Below, piece by piece: positions 1-9,450 of a stretch of DNA of 64,000 nucleotides. Where the stretch lies: contig NZ_JAAOIZ010000005.1 in NCBI RefSeq assembly GCF_013184525.1, positions 372,001-436,000 of the forward strand. Reading direction: 5' to 3'. Below the pieces are notes generated by a model, which saw only the letters and a list, made by a program, of their open reading frames with translations, made no database searches and was not told the DNA's origin. The position numbers and the translations under genes are program-made. The stretch is from Chryseobacterium sp. LAM-KRS1. GTDB taxonomy: Bacteria; Bacteroidota; Bacteroidia; Flavobacteriales; Weeksellaceae. How positions within the stretch are numbered: position 1 is the stretch's first letter; each line of letters starts with the position of its first letter.

Positions 1-40
1 ATAAAGTAGGTCAGACATCGTATAAAATTAAAACATAAAG

Positions 41-63
41 ATACCGATATTATGACCGGTATC
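41..63 (-). terminator. Terminator of the isochorismatase-like gene
   Basis: A 7-bp inverted repeat (GATACCG / CGGTATC) follows the minus-strand gene. On the minus strand it continues into TTTATGTTTT, the form of an intrinsic terminator. Confidence 0.55.
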
Positions 64-80
64 CTTATTTTAAACTAATC

Positions 81-728
81 TTATTTACTTTCCAGCAAAT
101 CCTCTGTACTTATGATTCTGCTGTATAAATTTCCTAATGAAGAAATACCCGCCAGGAAAGATTTCTGAATATCTGCTGCTTTTATAATTTCTCCATCCAG
201 CTCCCTGTTCTTTGTTGCCGTTGCATCCCCCACAATCGTGTTACTGAAACCCAGATCAAAAGCTGCTCTTGTAGTAGATTCTACACATACATCGGTCATC
301 ATTCCGGTGATAATTAAATTTTTAATATTATACTCTTTTAAATAGGCAAGAAGTTCTGTTTCTCTGAAGCTATTTGGAAAATGTTTGATGATTACTTTCT
401 CATTCCCTTTTGGTAAAACCAGGTTATGAATTTCAGCACCCTTTGTGTCCGGAAGGAAAAAATCAGCTCCTTCATTGGTTGCTATATGTTTAATATGAAT
501 GACTGGCAGATTATTTTTCCTAAAATATTCCAACACCTTACTGGTATTTTTACCTGCAGTTTCTGCCCCTTCTAAAACCATTTTTCCTCCGGGAAAATAA
601 TCGTTTTGTACATCGATGATTAATAATGCCGTGTTTTCCATTGTCATGTTATTTTGTTGTGCTTTTGCAGACGAAAGTGTAACGAATACTATACATATCG
701 TCAGCATCTTTTTGAATATGTTTTTCAT
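81..728 (-). CDS. Isochorismatase-family cysteine hydrolase with signal peptide
   Basis: A 215-aa protein of the isochorismatase-like hydrolase fold, the family of nicotinamidases and related amidohydrolases. The expected catalytic triad is visible: Asp39 in LLIIDVQNDYF, Lys115 in VIIKHFPNSF and Cys148 in MMTDVCVES. Residues 1-24 form a signal peptide ending in AKAQ, so the enzyme is predicted to be exported, which is unusual for this mostly cytoplasmic family. A shorter cytoplasmic form could start at Met28 or Met30 and would still contain the whole domain. The substrate cannot be told from sequence. The gene appears monocistronic, with its own terminator. Confidence 0.85.
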   Translation of the reverse strand: MKNIFKKMLTICIVFVTLSSAKAQQNNMTMENTALLIIDVQNDYFPGGKMVLEGAETAGKNTSKVLEYFRKNNLPVIHIKHIATNEGADFFLPDTKGAEIHNLVLPKGNEKVIIKHFPNSFRETELLAYLKEYNIKNLIITGMMTDVCVESTTRAAFDLGFSNTIVGDATATKNRELDGEIIKAADIQKSFLAGISSLGNLYSRIISTEDLLESK

Positions 729-921
729 TTATTATAAATTGATGGTACAAAATTACAGGAGCTATCATCAAATAGCATTTGAACTAGTTCAAAAAAGAAA
801 GTACAAGCCACAGACATTTCAAATTAATGCCGAATATCAAACTGTGTAGATCTATTATTTTTCTAAAACCAATTTGGAAAGTCTTATTAAATATTTCCAG
901 GATTGAAAAAAAACATAAAAA

Positions 922-948
922 ATGCCCACAAGGATATAATGGGCAATT
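922..948 (-). terminator. Terminator of the surface-protein pair
   Basis: Stem TGCCCA/TGGGCA with an 11-nt loop. Read on the minus strand it is followed by TTTTTTATG, so it ends the transcript of the two secreted proteins that lie upstream on the minus strand. Confidence 0.6.
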
Positions 949-993
949 TTATAAATAAAGTAGAGGTCTACTATTCCTATGAATTGAGTCTGA

Positions 994-1494
994 TCATTTC
1001 CAGTAATTCCATTTCAAACCATCAAACAGAGCTATTGTCTTACTGACGGTATCATAACATATCATCCCCGGATACGGGGTTCTCACATTAAGATGAGGAT
1101 TAGCCACCTTGGGTAAAATCAATGCTTTATTGGAAGATTCCAAAACAAGGACTCCGGGAGCACTTGTAGTAGAAGAGCCTATAATCACCCTGTTATTTCC
1201 CGCTGTTTCGGCACTCGTATTAAATATAACATTTGTAGTGGACCCGGGATCACTCATATTCACCCAGCCGGAGCCGGTATTCATTTTTAAGACCTTATCA
1301 TTCTTATCCATTAAAAGAGTTCCAGCAACAGCGTTACCTGGGAGAGTTTCTACAATAGGAAGTAAAATTCCGTTAGTTGTACCTGAAGCGAAATCAAGAA
1401 TACCATCTCCGTCTACTGTTTGCTTACCGATCGCTATTTGGGCATGAATAAAACCAATTCCAAGCAATCCTAATATAGCTAATATATTTTTCAT
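994..1494 (-). CDS. Secreted protein of unknown function
   Basis: A 166-aa protein with a clear signal peptide (MKNILAILGLLGIGFIHAQ). I do not recognise a characterised domain. The mature part is rich in Gly, Thr, Ser and Asn with short beta-type stretches, as in flavobacterial surface proteins. The C-terminus has the pattern GMICYD..LFDGLKWN, which recurs as GMLIFD..LYNGTSWN at the end of the 563-aa protein encoded 44 bp upstream on the same strand. The two genes are probably co-transcribed and may work together on the cell surface. No canonical type IX secretion C-terminal sorting domain can be seen. Confidence 0.7.
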   Translation of the reverse strand: MKNILAILGLLGIGFIHAQIAIGKQTVDGDGILDFASGTTNGILLPIVETLPGNAVAGTLLMDKNDKVLKMNTGSGWVNMSDPGSTTNVIFNTSAETAGNNRVIIGSSTTSAPGVLVLESSNKALILPKVANPHLNVRTPYPGMICYDTVSKTIALFDGLKWNYWK

Positions 1495-1538
1495 GTTTTC
1501 TATTTTATAATTTTAAAATTTAAGCCATCTGTCTAGGG

Positions 1539-3230
1539 TTAGTCATTACAAGACCGGATAATACAGTTCCATGAAGTACCGTTATACAGTTTAAAGCAAT
1601 TATCTGTAGTATCGAAAATCAGCATCCCTTCTACCGGAACAGCAATATTTGCGGAAGTTGTTCTGGTAATAACAAAACCTTTATCTTTTGATTCTAATGC
1701 TATAAAACCATTAGGAATATTGGTTGGCCAGTTGGGCAGGATTTCACGAAGACCTGTAATACCAAATTTCGTCATACTGTTTGGTGTCCCTGTAACCGGA
1801 TCTTTAGTACAATATGTTTGAATATTGGTTCCGAAGGTAAAATATTTATTAGCAGGAAACGAATAATTAAATACAGCTTTCCCTCCAGTAAAACTTGTTG
1901 CCGGAATAAATTGTACATTCTGTGAAAGTCCACTGTTATCAGCTACAATCATGTATAATTTATCTGTTGCCACAATACTGGTATAATTAGTAAGGTCAGC
2001 TTGTAGCCAGGAAGAACCCGTGTCATTCGTTTTTTGTGCTAACCACGTCCTCTGAATAATCTTTCCCGGAGCTATACCATAATTGAGTAAGGTTAAGGAT
2101 TGATTATTATTATCTCCCATTATAAGAAAGGTTTTGTCTTGCGAAAAACTTGTTCTACCTGCAGCATTGTTTGCCGAAACAAAATCATTCGTGGTTGATA
2201 CGATTAGCATGCTATTATTGTTTTGATTAACGCTATTTGTAACCACTTGGTTTAATGCTGTATCGTCATCTTTCGCCATCCCAAAAATGTTGTTATTGAA
2301 ACTGGTATTCAGTCCAGAATTCCAGGTAACAGTAGTCTTGTCGGAGGCAATGTAATTGAGGGGTTGCTGCAAAGTAATTCCATATTTAACAGCTAAATAA
2401 GAATTTACACTTTGCCTTTCTACAGCTGTCTGTGTACCAGAATATAAAATAAATTCTCCAATCCTATCTCCTTCCAATGAACTGCTACCAGATCCCCCGT
2501 CATTATCCATCAAAAGAACCATTCCCGGATAGTTGCTTGTAGAAGATACATTATTGGAAGGATTGCCAAAAGCAAGCGCATTATTATCAAAAAAATAATT
2601 CATGTTTCCTCCGGACAACTCATTATAAAATGATTGTATACTTGGAAACTGTGTATTAACAGTATTTATAGTATTTGTTCCAAAAAACACATCCCCGGAT
2701 TCTTTTTCATTATAAAATTCTGGACGATTGGTGCGGGTCCCGAAAAATGGAGATTGCCACACTCCTGCTATTGGAGATACATTGGAATTTCTTGTTACAC
2801 CATTCATTACAAATACCGATCTATAGGTGGCAGAAGCGGTTCTTGTAAGAAATGTATAGGAGGTCAGTGCATTGGTGGTGTTATCTGGAAATCCTCCCGG
2901 AAATTTATATCCCGATCTATATTGATTGGTACTCGTAATTTCAATTGCAGGATTAAAATTAAAATTAGGAATAGAGGTTGCTGTCCTGTAGACTGGTCTT
3001 GCACTTACACCTGGGTCCGCATAATAACCCGGCATCCCCTGGTTGGCAATACCATTAATTCCGCCTGATCTTTGATTATTCCATATAGCAACCTGCGTAT
3101 TGTCTACTGTTGTATTCGTTCCGGCATCTGCTTTTACCCATATTTGAAGGTTAGCAGAAACGCCTCCGGGAGATTGAGACCACAATAATGAATTGAATAT
3201 CATTGCTGTAAATAATAATTGCTTTCTCAT
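1539..3230 (-). CDS. Large secreted surface protein (lectin-like)
   Basis: A 563-aa protein with a signal peptide ending in LLWSQ. From about residue 27 (LQIWVKADAGT) to about 285 (VNSYLAVKYGITL) it resembles the concanavalin-like N-terminal region common in flavobacterial adhesin-like proteins. The phrase 'GEFILYSG...ERQ.VNSYLAVKYGITL' is typical of those. A second beta-rich region follows. The C-terminus has two cysteines and the motif GMLIFDTTDNCFKLYNGTSWN, also seen in the downstream 166-aa protein. Function is unknown; cell-surface adhesion or polymer binding is an inference. This gene is the first of a two-gene minus-strand unit. Confidence 0.7.
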   Translation of the reverse strand: MRKQLLFTAMIFNSLLWSQSPGGVSANLQIWVKADAGTNTTVDNTQVAIWNNQRSGGINGIANQGMPGYYADPGVSARPVYRTATSIPNFNFNPAIEITSTNQYRSGYKFPGGFPDNTTNALTSYTFLTRTASATYRSVFVMNGVTRNSNVSPIAGVWQSPFFGTRTNRPEFYNEKESGDVFFGTNTINTVNTQFPSIQSFYNELSGGNMNYFFDNNALAFGNPSNNVSSTSNYPGMVLLMDNDGGSGSSSLEGDRIGEFILYSGTQTAVERQSVNSYLAVKYGITLQQPLNYIASDKTTVTWNSGLNTSFNNNIFGMAKDDDTALNQVVTNSVNQNNNSMLIVSTTNDFVSANNAAGRTSFSQDKTFLIMGDNNNQSLTLLNYGIAPGKIIQRTWLAQKTNDTGSSWLQADLTNYTSIVATDKLYMIVADNSGLSQNVQFIPATSFTGGKAVFNYSFPANKYFTFGTNIQTYCTKDPVTGTPNSMTKFGITGLREILPNWPTNIPNGFIALESKDKGFVITRTTSANIAVPVEGMLIFDTTDNCFKLYNGTSWNCIIRSCND

Positions 3231-3864
3231 TGATGTTTCTTTTAATTGTTTGTAAGTATATTCATTGATATGACCCGACTATCTCAAAAAAAATAATCGG
3301 CAATGGTGAAACTAGAAATCAGCCAAAATACTCATGGTAAGTAATGTGGTCAATAATCCAGAATTAATAACAAGATCATAAAGAAGATAGTAGTATTGAA
3401 ATAATACTTTTATGTTGGGAAGTATTTTTTGTTTTCATTTATATGTGTGTTTTTAAATTAGACAAAAATTGTGAAATATTTAAACAATAAGTAATGTCTG
3501 TAAATAATATCAACAAAATAATTAATGCTTCTTAATATTACCTTAGTGTAAATTTATAAATTATTTTCATAAAAATATACTTTTTAAATACAATTTAACC
3601 ACAGAATAACCGAATGATTGTTAATATATTTGATAATGATTCTTTTTTTTCAATTAATGATTTCATAATGATAAAATTTTGTCAATAGAAAATTATTCAT
3701 TTTTATATAAGTTTTTAATTTCATTTGATATTATTTAGAATCAATTTCAATAATCAGGATTTTCTGATGCCTGAAAAGGATCATAGAGTTATTGTAAAAT
3801 GCTTTTGAATAAAAAAAGATTATTTTAATATTGAAAAAACACTAAATTTGCCCTCATTGATATT
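3231..3864. other. 634-bp AT-rich intergenic region
   Basis: Divergent gap between the surface-protein gene and ftsK. It is very AT-rich with many homopolymer runs. The only recognisable signal is a Bacteroidota -7 box TAAATTTG at 3843-3850, just before ftsK. No ORF with coding character and no structured RNA were recognised. Confidence 0.5.
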
Positions 3865-6378
3865 ATGGACAAAAAGACACAAACAAAGCAGCAAGACATG
3901 TCTGAAAAAGGAAAAATCCTATCGAAACCCCGTATATTTTTCGGGCTTACTTTTATACTTTTTTCTGTCGTACTTATATTTTCATTCATTTCATATTTAA
4001 TGAACTGGAAGGCAGATCAAAGCCAGGCAGGAACCATGCTTGATAAAAGCATACAATCCTCTAATATTTTTGGTAAAGTTGGAGATTGGCTCGGGAATAT
4101 TTTCATTTTTGAAAGTATTGGCGTAGCTTCTTTTATTATAGCATTCCTTTTCCTTGTTTTCGGAACTTTAATTTTAAAAAAGAAAATTTTCAAACCTTGG
4201 AAAACAATAGGTCATTCGTTGTTTTTTATCTGCTGGGTTCCGATTTTCATGGGAGCTGTTACAAAGGGACAAGGTGTTTTGGGAGGCGTTTATGGCTACC
4301 AGATTATGGATTCGCTTAATGCAATCATAGGAACTGTTGGTCTTTGGTTGGTACTGGCCTCAAGTATAGCTTTATATTTTATCCTTGAGTTTAACTTACG
4401 TCCGAGTTCCATCAAAGCAAAACTTAATAATATTAATGAAAATACGATCGGAAAGGTAAAATCCATGATGCCTAGTTCTGACGAAAACTTTGAGGCTGAT
4501 GAAGAGCTGGAAGAAGAAGCACTCGACAATCATCCTAATATTTCGGTTACGGATATGAGTGAGCCTGTGAAACAACAGGAACCGGTAAAGGTACCTAAAG
4601 GTTTTCCTGAGGTCCCGGTATCTACAAACCTGGAAACCATTACTACTCCTAATCATACTTCATTTGAAGATGATGACAATGCTAAGCCGATCAACCTTAA
4701 TCTTAATACCAAACCAGGTCTTCCGGTTTCAACTCCGGAACAGGCCTTTGATCTTACACCATCTACTCCATCGCAGGAAAATATTAAGTTCAATGTTGAA
4801 ATTGCTCCTGTAATTGATGTTTTAGATGACACAGAAAAGCAATCTAAGGAACTGGTAGAAAAACATGGTCTGTATGATCACAAATTAGATCTGGCCAAGT
4901 TTCAAATGCCTCCGGTGGAATTACTAAAAGATTATGGTAATGAGGAGATTTCCATCAATAAAGAAGAATTAGAAGAGAATAAAAATAAGATTGTTGGTCT
5001 TTTAAAGAACTTTAATGTAGGTATTGCTGAAATTAAGGCAACCATCGGACCCACAGTAACCTTATATGAAATTGTTCCTGAAGCAGGAATCAGGGTATCC
5101 GCCATTAAAAAACTACAGGATGATATTGCGCTGAATCTTTCAGCGCTGGGGATCAGAATCATTGCACCTATGCCTGGAAAAGGAACCATTGGAATTGAAG
5201 TTCCAAGAAAGAATCCTACCATGGTTTCTATGCGCTCTGTAATCGCTTCGCACAAATTTCAGAATACAGACATGGATCTACCTGTCGTTTTTGGAAAAAC
5301 CATTTCCAACGAGATCTTCATGGCCGATTTATCAAAAATGCCACACTTACTGATGGCAGGTGCAACCGGCCAGGGTAAATCAGTAGGAATTAATGCAATT
5401 CTTACTTCTCTCTTATACAAAAAACATCCAAGCGAACTGAAATTCGTAATGGTTGACCCTAAAAAAGTGGAACTTTCTTTATATTCAAAAATTGAAAGAC
5501 ATTATTTAGCAAAACTTCCGGATACGGATGATGCCATCATAACGGACACCAATAAGGTAATCAATACACTGAATTCTCTTTGTATTGAAATGGATAACAG
5601 ATATGACTTACTTAAAAATGCATTTTGTAAGAATTTAAAAGAGTACAATAAAAAATTTGCTGAAAGAAAATTAAATCCTGAAAACGGACACCGTTACTTA
5701 CCATACATCGTTCTGGTGGTTGACGAATTTGCCGATTTAATTATGACAGCAGGTAAAGAAGTAGAGTTACCGATAGCAAGACTGGCACAGCTGGCAAGAG
5801 CGGTAGGAATTCACCTCATTGTTGCTACCCAAAGACCTTCCGTAAATGTAATTACAGGGATGATCAAAGCAAACTTCCCTGCAAGAGCAGCATTCAGGGT
5901 AATTTCAAGTGTAGATTCAAGAACAATTCTTGATTCTACCGGTGCTGATCAGCTGATTGGTAAGGGGGATATGCTTTACTTTAACGGAAATGAAATTCTT
6001 CGACTGCAATGTGCCTTTGTAGATACGCCTGAAGTGGAAAGAATTGCAGAATTTATTGGCGAGCAAAAAGGATATGCTTCTGCGTTTCTTCTTCCTGAAT
6101 ACGTTTCTGAAGATGCAACAAGTTCAGTAGGTTCTTTCGATCCTAACGAAAAAGATGCACTGTTTGAAGAAGCAGCCAGAATTATTGTTTCTACTCAGCA
6201 GGGATCTACTTCCATGCTTCAGAGACAGCTTAAATTAGGATATAACAGAGCGGGAAGAATTATGGACCAGCTGGAGGCTAGTGGTATTGTAGGAGGCTTT
6301 AATGGCGCTAAAGCAAGGGAAGTGATTATTAGCGACCTTCATTCTTTGGAACAGTTTTTGGAAGATTTGCGTAAATAA
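3865..6378 (+). CDS. ftsK: DNA translocase FtsK/SpoIIIE
   Basis: An 837-aa septal DNA translocase that pumps chromosome ends through the closing division septum. The N-terminal ~175 residues hold four hydrophobic membrane segments. An acidic, Pro/Thr-rich linker follows to about residue 320, then the alpha/beta motor domain. Walker A is GATGQGKS at residues 499-506 and Walker B is VLVVDEF with Asp620-Glu621. The C-terminal winged-helix gamma domain (about 765-830, STSMLQRQLKLGYNRAGRI) is the module that reads polarity sequences. The length is normal for the family. A LolA-like gene follows after 67 bp and may share the transcript. Confidence 0.96.
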   Translation: MDKKTQTKQQDMSEKGKILSKPRIFFGLTFILFSVVLIFSFISYLMNWKADQSQAGTMLDKSIQSSNIFGKVGDWLGNIFIFESIGVASFIIAFLFLVFGTLILKKKIFKPWKTIGHSLFFICWVPIFMGAVTKGQGVLGGVYGYQIMDSLNAIIGTVGLWLVLASSIALYFILEFNLRPSSIKAKLNNINENTIGKVKSMMPSSDENFEADEELEEEALDNHPNISVTDMSEPVKQQEPVKVPKGFPEVPVSTNLETITTPNHTSFEDDDNAKPINLNLNTKPGLPVSTPEQAFDLTPSTPSQENIKFNVEIAPVIDVLDDTEKQSKELVEKHGLYDHKLDLAKFQMPPVELLKDYGNEEISINKEELEENKNKIVGLLKNFNVGIAEIKATIGPTVTLYEIVPEAGIRVSAIKKLQDDIALNLSALGIRIIAPMPGKGTIGIEVPRKNPTMVSMRSVIASHKFQNTDMDLPVVFGKTISNEIFMADLSKMPHLLMAGATGQGKSVGINAILTSLLYKKHPSELKFVMVDPKKVELSLYSKIERHYLAKLPDTDDAIITDTNKVINTLNSLCIEMDNRYDLLKNAFCKNLKEYNKKFAERKLNPENGHRYLPYIVLVVDEFADLIMTAGKEVELPIARLAQLARAVGIHLIVATQRPSVNVITGMIKANFPARAAFRVISSVDSRTILDSTGADQLIGKGDMLYFNGNEILRLQCAFVDTPEVERIAEFIGEQKGYASAFLLPEYVSEDATSSVGSFDPNEKDALFEEAARIIVSTQQGSTSMLQRQLKLGYNRAGRIMDQLEASGIVGGFNGAKAREVIISDLHSLEQFLEDLRK

Positions 6379-6445
6379 AGGAAAACATGCCATAATGTTT
6401 AACTTTTGAAGTGGAAAAATGTCTAAAGAATATTAAAATAAAAAA

Positions 6446-7093
6446 ATGAAAAACATAGTTTCGAAAATTATATTAGGAGGATTTGTGGTAGGAGCTGTTG
6501 GATTATCCAATGCACAGAAAATAGATGCAAAAGCTAAAAAGATATTGGATGATATCACCTCCAATTATAATTCTAAAAAGAATACCTATTTTAAATTTTC
6601 TTTTGGAAGCGGTGTCAATGGCAAGGTTGCTAAAACAGAGCCTGGAATCTATTACTCATCAGGTGATAAATATAAATTGAAAATCATGGATACAGAACAG
6701 ATTTTCGATGGTAGCAAGATCTACAATATTAATGCTGACGACATGGAAGTAACGATTGCCAAACCTAACGGAAGCAGTACCATGTTCTCCCCTATCAATT
6801 ACCTTTCTACCTACAGAAATGATTACAATGTAGCATATGGAGGAAAGAAAGTGGTCAATGGTGTAAGTGCTGATCTGATCAAGCTTACTCCGGTTAAGCC
6901 TAATGGATTAAGCTATGTTTATCTGTTTGTAGATTCAGCTAAGAAACAGATGGTGAAACTTGAACAGCATGGAAGCAACAAAGATGTTGCAGTAATTGCC
7001 ATAAAGGAATACAAGGAGAACCAGGAATTAGATCCTAACATGTTTGTTTTCGATAAGAATAAATTTAAAAATTACGTTATTACAGAATTGTAA
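6446..7093 (+). CDS. LolA-like outer-membrane lipoprotein carrier
   Basis: A 215-aa periplasmic protein with a signal peptide (cleavage near LSNAQ24). It has the LolA/LolB-like fold, an unclosed beta barrel that carries lipoproteins from inner to outer membrane. The repeated short beta strands such as YKLKIMDTEQIFDGSKIYNI and YVYLFVDSAKKQMVKLEQ fit this family (LolA, PF03548). It lies between ftsK and an LptF/G-type permease, a cell-envelope context common in Bacteroidota. A strong terminator directly after it separates it from the permease gene. Confidence 0.8.
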   Translation: MKNIVSKIILGGFVVGAVGLSNAQKIDAKAKKILDDITSNYNSKKNTYFKFSFGSGVNGKVAKTEPGIYYSSGDKYKLKIMDTEQIFDGSKIYNINADDMEVTIAKPNGSSTMFSPINYLSTYRNDYNVAYGGKKVVNGVSADLIKLTPVKPNGLSYVYLFVDSAKKQMVKLEQHGSNKDVAVIAIKEYKENQELDPNMFVFDKNKFKNYVITEL

Positions 7094-7114
7094 TTAAAAA
7101 AGTAATAATTTATA

Positions 7115-7140
7115 AAGTCACAAAGTAAACTTTGTGGCTT
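7115..7140 (+). terminator. Terminator after the LolA-like gene
   Basis: An 11-bp stem (AAGTCACAAAG / CTTTGTGGCTT, one G-T pair) with a TAAA loop, followed by TTTC. Confidence 0.75.
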
Positions 7141-7158
7141 TTTCATTAATTTTGGCGA

Positions 7159-8610
7159 ATGTTAAAAATACTAGACCGATATATCATAAAAACCTTTTTC
7201 GGACCATTTTTCTTTATATTCAGTGTATTGTTTTTCATATTTATTGTAAACATTATCTGGGTTCAGTTAGGGCAGTTTATGGGAAAGGGATTAAGCTACT
7301 GGCAAATTATTAAGCTCCTTTTTTATTTGGGGGTAAGTGTTATCAGTATGGTTTTGCCTCTTACGATCCTTTTAGCAAGTATCATGTCTTTTGGTGAGTT
7401 TGGGGAGCGTTACGAGCTTGCAGCTATGAAAGCCGCCGGAATCTCATTAACCAGGGTTATGGTTCCTCTTTTTGGGGTCACCACCATATTATCTATAATG
7501 CTGTTCTTTTTCTCTAATAATATTATCCCGGATTTTCAAAGAAAAGCGAAAAATATGCTTTTCAATATTGCTCAGACAAAACCCGCTCTTAACTTTACTC
7601 CAGGGCAGTTTATTGATCAGATACCCGGTTATATGGTGAAGTTTGATAAAATCCACGAAGACAATAGTATTGAAGGTGTTTTTGTTCACAGAAAAGCTAG
7701 CACATTCGAAAACCAGCAGTCTATTGTCGCTGAAAAAGGGAAATTTATTCCCGCAGCTAACAACCATTACTTAAAACTTGAGCTTTATAAGGGCTATGTG
7801 TTTGAAGATAATTTTGCAGGGAAAGGTGAAAATGTGAGATTAAAGCAACCGGATCAGGCTATTAAATTTGATACTCTTGTTTCGCATTTTGACATTAGCG
7901 AGCTCATCAATAAAGCAATCGAAGAAGAGCAGATCACCGATGATTACCGTTTTCAGACATTCAATCAGCTTAATAAAACTATTGATCTTAATAAAAAAGA
8001 CAACGAAAGATTCTTTTCCACCGTCACGGACGATGTTTTGAACCAGACCAACTCCACCGTCAGCTATATGGATAAAAACAATAAATCCAAAGCTCCGGTT
8101 AAACAACAACTAAAACTGGATACGGTAAAAGGAAACAGGAAGATGGAGATTATCTACAATGCCTATACGAGATTGGATAATCTGAAAACCACCCTAGACG
8201 GTAAAGCCAATGATTTCAAACCCAATGTTAAGTATTTCAGTAAAGTTGTTATTTATCAGCAAAGAATACTCTCCTATTCATTTACCTGTATCATATTCTT
8301 CCTTATCGGTGCCAGTTTGGGTTCCATTATCAGAAAAGGAGGAATGGGAGTTCCCGTAATTATTGCCATCGTTATATTTATTATTTTCTATGTGATTAAT
8401 GTGGGAATGGAAAACCTTGCCTGGGCAGGAACATTAAATCCATATCTGGCAGCATGGCTCCCTAATATTATACTGTTCCCGTTTGGAGTGATTATGACCT
8501 ATAAAGCATTAACGGATTCGCAACTCTTTGACGCTGAAAAATACAAGGCATTTCTCAAACCTATTACCAAAAGGTTTTCTAAAAACAAAGAACATAAAAG
8601 ATATCAATAA
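7159..8610 (+). CDS. LptF/LptG-family permease
   Basis: A 483-aa inner-membrane protein of the YjgP/YjgQ (LptF/LptG) family, the transmembrane half of the ABC exporter that extracts lipopolysaccharide. Three N-terminal membrane helices (about 12-35, 55-80, 98-120), a long periplasmic beta-jellyroll region (about 130-365), and three C-terminal helices (about 375-465) match the family layout. The periplasmic part is longer and more charged than in enterobacterial LptF, as is usual in Bacteroidota. I cannot decide between LptF and LptG from sequence alone. The gene ends in a strong palindromic terminator. Confidence 0.88.
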   Translation: MLKILDRYIIKTFFGPFFFIFSVLFFIFIVNIIWVQLGQFMGKGLSYWQIIKLLFYLGVSVISMVLPLTILLASIMSFGEFGERYELAAMKAAGISLTRVMVPLFGVTTILSIMLFFFSNNIIPDFQRKAKNMLFNIAQTKPALNFTPGQFIDQIPGYMVKFDKIHEDNSIEGVFVHRKASTFENQQSIVAEKGKFIPAANNHYLKLELYKGYVFEDNFAGKGENVRLKQPDQAIKFDTLVSHFDISELINKAIEEEQITDDYRFQTFNQLNKTIDLNKKDNERFFSTVTDDVLNQTNSTVSYMDKNNKSKAPVKQQLKLDTVKGNRKMEIIYNAYTRLDNLKTTLDGKANDFKPNVKYFSKVVIYQQRILSYSFTCIIFFLIGASLGSIIRKGGMGVPVIIAIVIFIIFYVINVGMENLAWAGTLNPYLAAWLPNIILFPFGVIMTYKALTDSQLFDAEKYKAFLKPITKRFSKNKEHKRYQ

Positions 8611-8611
8611 C

Positions 8612-8639
8612 AAAACGCTCCGGAATTCCGGAGCGTTTT
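8612..8639 (+). terminator. Terminator after the LptF/G permease
   Basis: A perfect 28-bp palindrome (AAAACGCTCCGGAA and its complement) ending in a T run. Confidence 0.85.
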
Positions 8640-8725
8640 TAAAAGGGAAAGGCTCCCGTTTCCAAATCATTCTAATGATTTTATTTTCAGATAGTAGAAA
8701 TACCTTCAACCTTATTGACAATAAA

Positions 8726-8754
8726 AAAACAGGCCTCATTATGAGGCCTGTTTT
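8726..8754. terminator. Bidirectional terminator after frr
   Basis: A 13-bp stem (AAAACAGGCCTCA / TGAGGCCTGTTTT) with a 3-nt loop. The longer T run is on the minus strand, so it mainly ends the pyrH-frr transcript. Confidence 0.8.
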
Positions 8755-8783
8755 AGTATATGTTATATGTTCTAAAGCGAAAG

Positions 8784-9338
8784 TTACACTTTCATAATTT
8801 CAGCTTCTTTTGTTTTAAGGTGGTCATCACAAGCTTTCACATACTTATCAGTAAGTGCCTGGATGTCCTCTTCAACGCCTTTAATAACGTCTTCAGAAAC
8901 ACCTTCAAGTTTTTTAAGTTCTTTCAAACCGTCCTGTCTTGCATTTCTTACGACAATCTTTGTCTGTTCGGTTTCTCCTTTAGCTTGTTTTGCCAAATCT
9001 CTTCTTCTCTCTTCTGTTAAAGGTGGAACATTCAAAATAATATTCTCCCCGTTGTTAGAAGGTGCAAAACCTAAGTTTGAATTAATAATAGCTTTTTCAA
9101 TAGCATTGATTGCTGTTCTGTCCCAAGGTTGAATAGAAATCGTCATTGCATCAGGAACCGAAACATTAGCAACCTGGTTGATCGGAGTTGGAGCTCCGTA
9201 ATATTCAACCATCACATCCTGAACCATTGAAGTAGAAGCACGTCCGGCTCTAATTCTTTGAAATACATGTTCAAGGTGCTTAATAGCCGCTTCCATGTCC
9301 TGTTTTACAGACTCTACTATTAGATCTAATTCTTCCAT
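8784..9338 (-). CDS. frr: Ribosome recycling factor
   Basis: A 184-aa ribosome recycling factor, which splits post-termination ribosomes together with EF-G. The family signature is present: AGRASTSMVQDVMVEYYGAPTPINQVANV in the N-terminal half and the conserved PPLTEERRRDLAKQAK helix. I chose the Met of MEELDLI rather than an upstream Met because the ten residues before it (MCNLSNFKYI) are not family-like and 184 aa is the usual length. pyrH lies directly upstream on the same strand, the standard pyrH-frr arrangement. Confidence 0.96.
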   Translation of the reverse strand: MEELDLIVESVKQDMEAAIKHLEHVFQRIRAGRASTSMVQDVMVEYYGAPTPINQVANVSVPDAMTISIQPWDRTAINAIEKAIINSNLGFAPSNNGENIILNVPPLTEERRRDLAKQAKGETEQTKIVVRNARQDGLKELKKLEGVSEDVIKGVEEDIQALTDKYVKACDDHLKTKEAEIMKV

Positions 9339-9450
9339 TATATATTTAAAATTTGATAAATTACACATTTATAAACGATGATCTTTACCTCAGTGGTATG
9401 TGATCAACAATAAATAATTTTTAAATCTCTTTATCTATTTACTTTACTGA

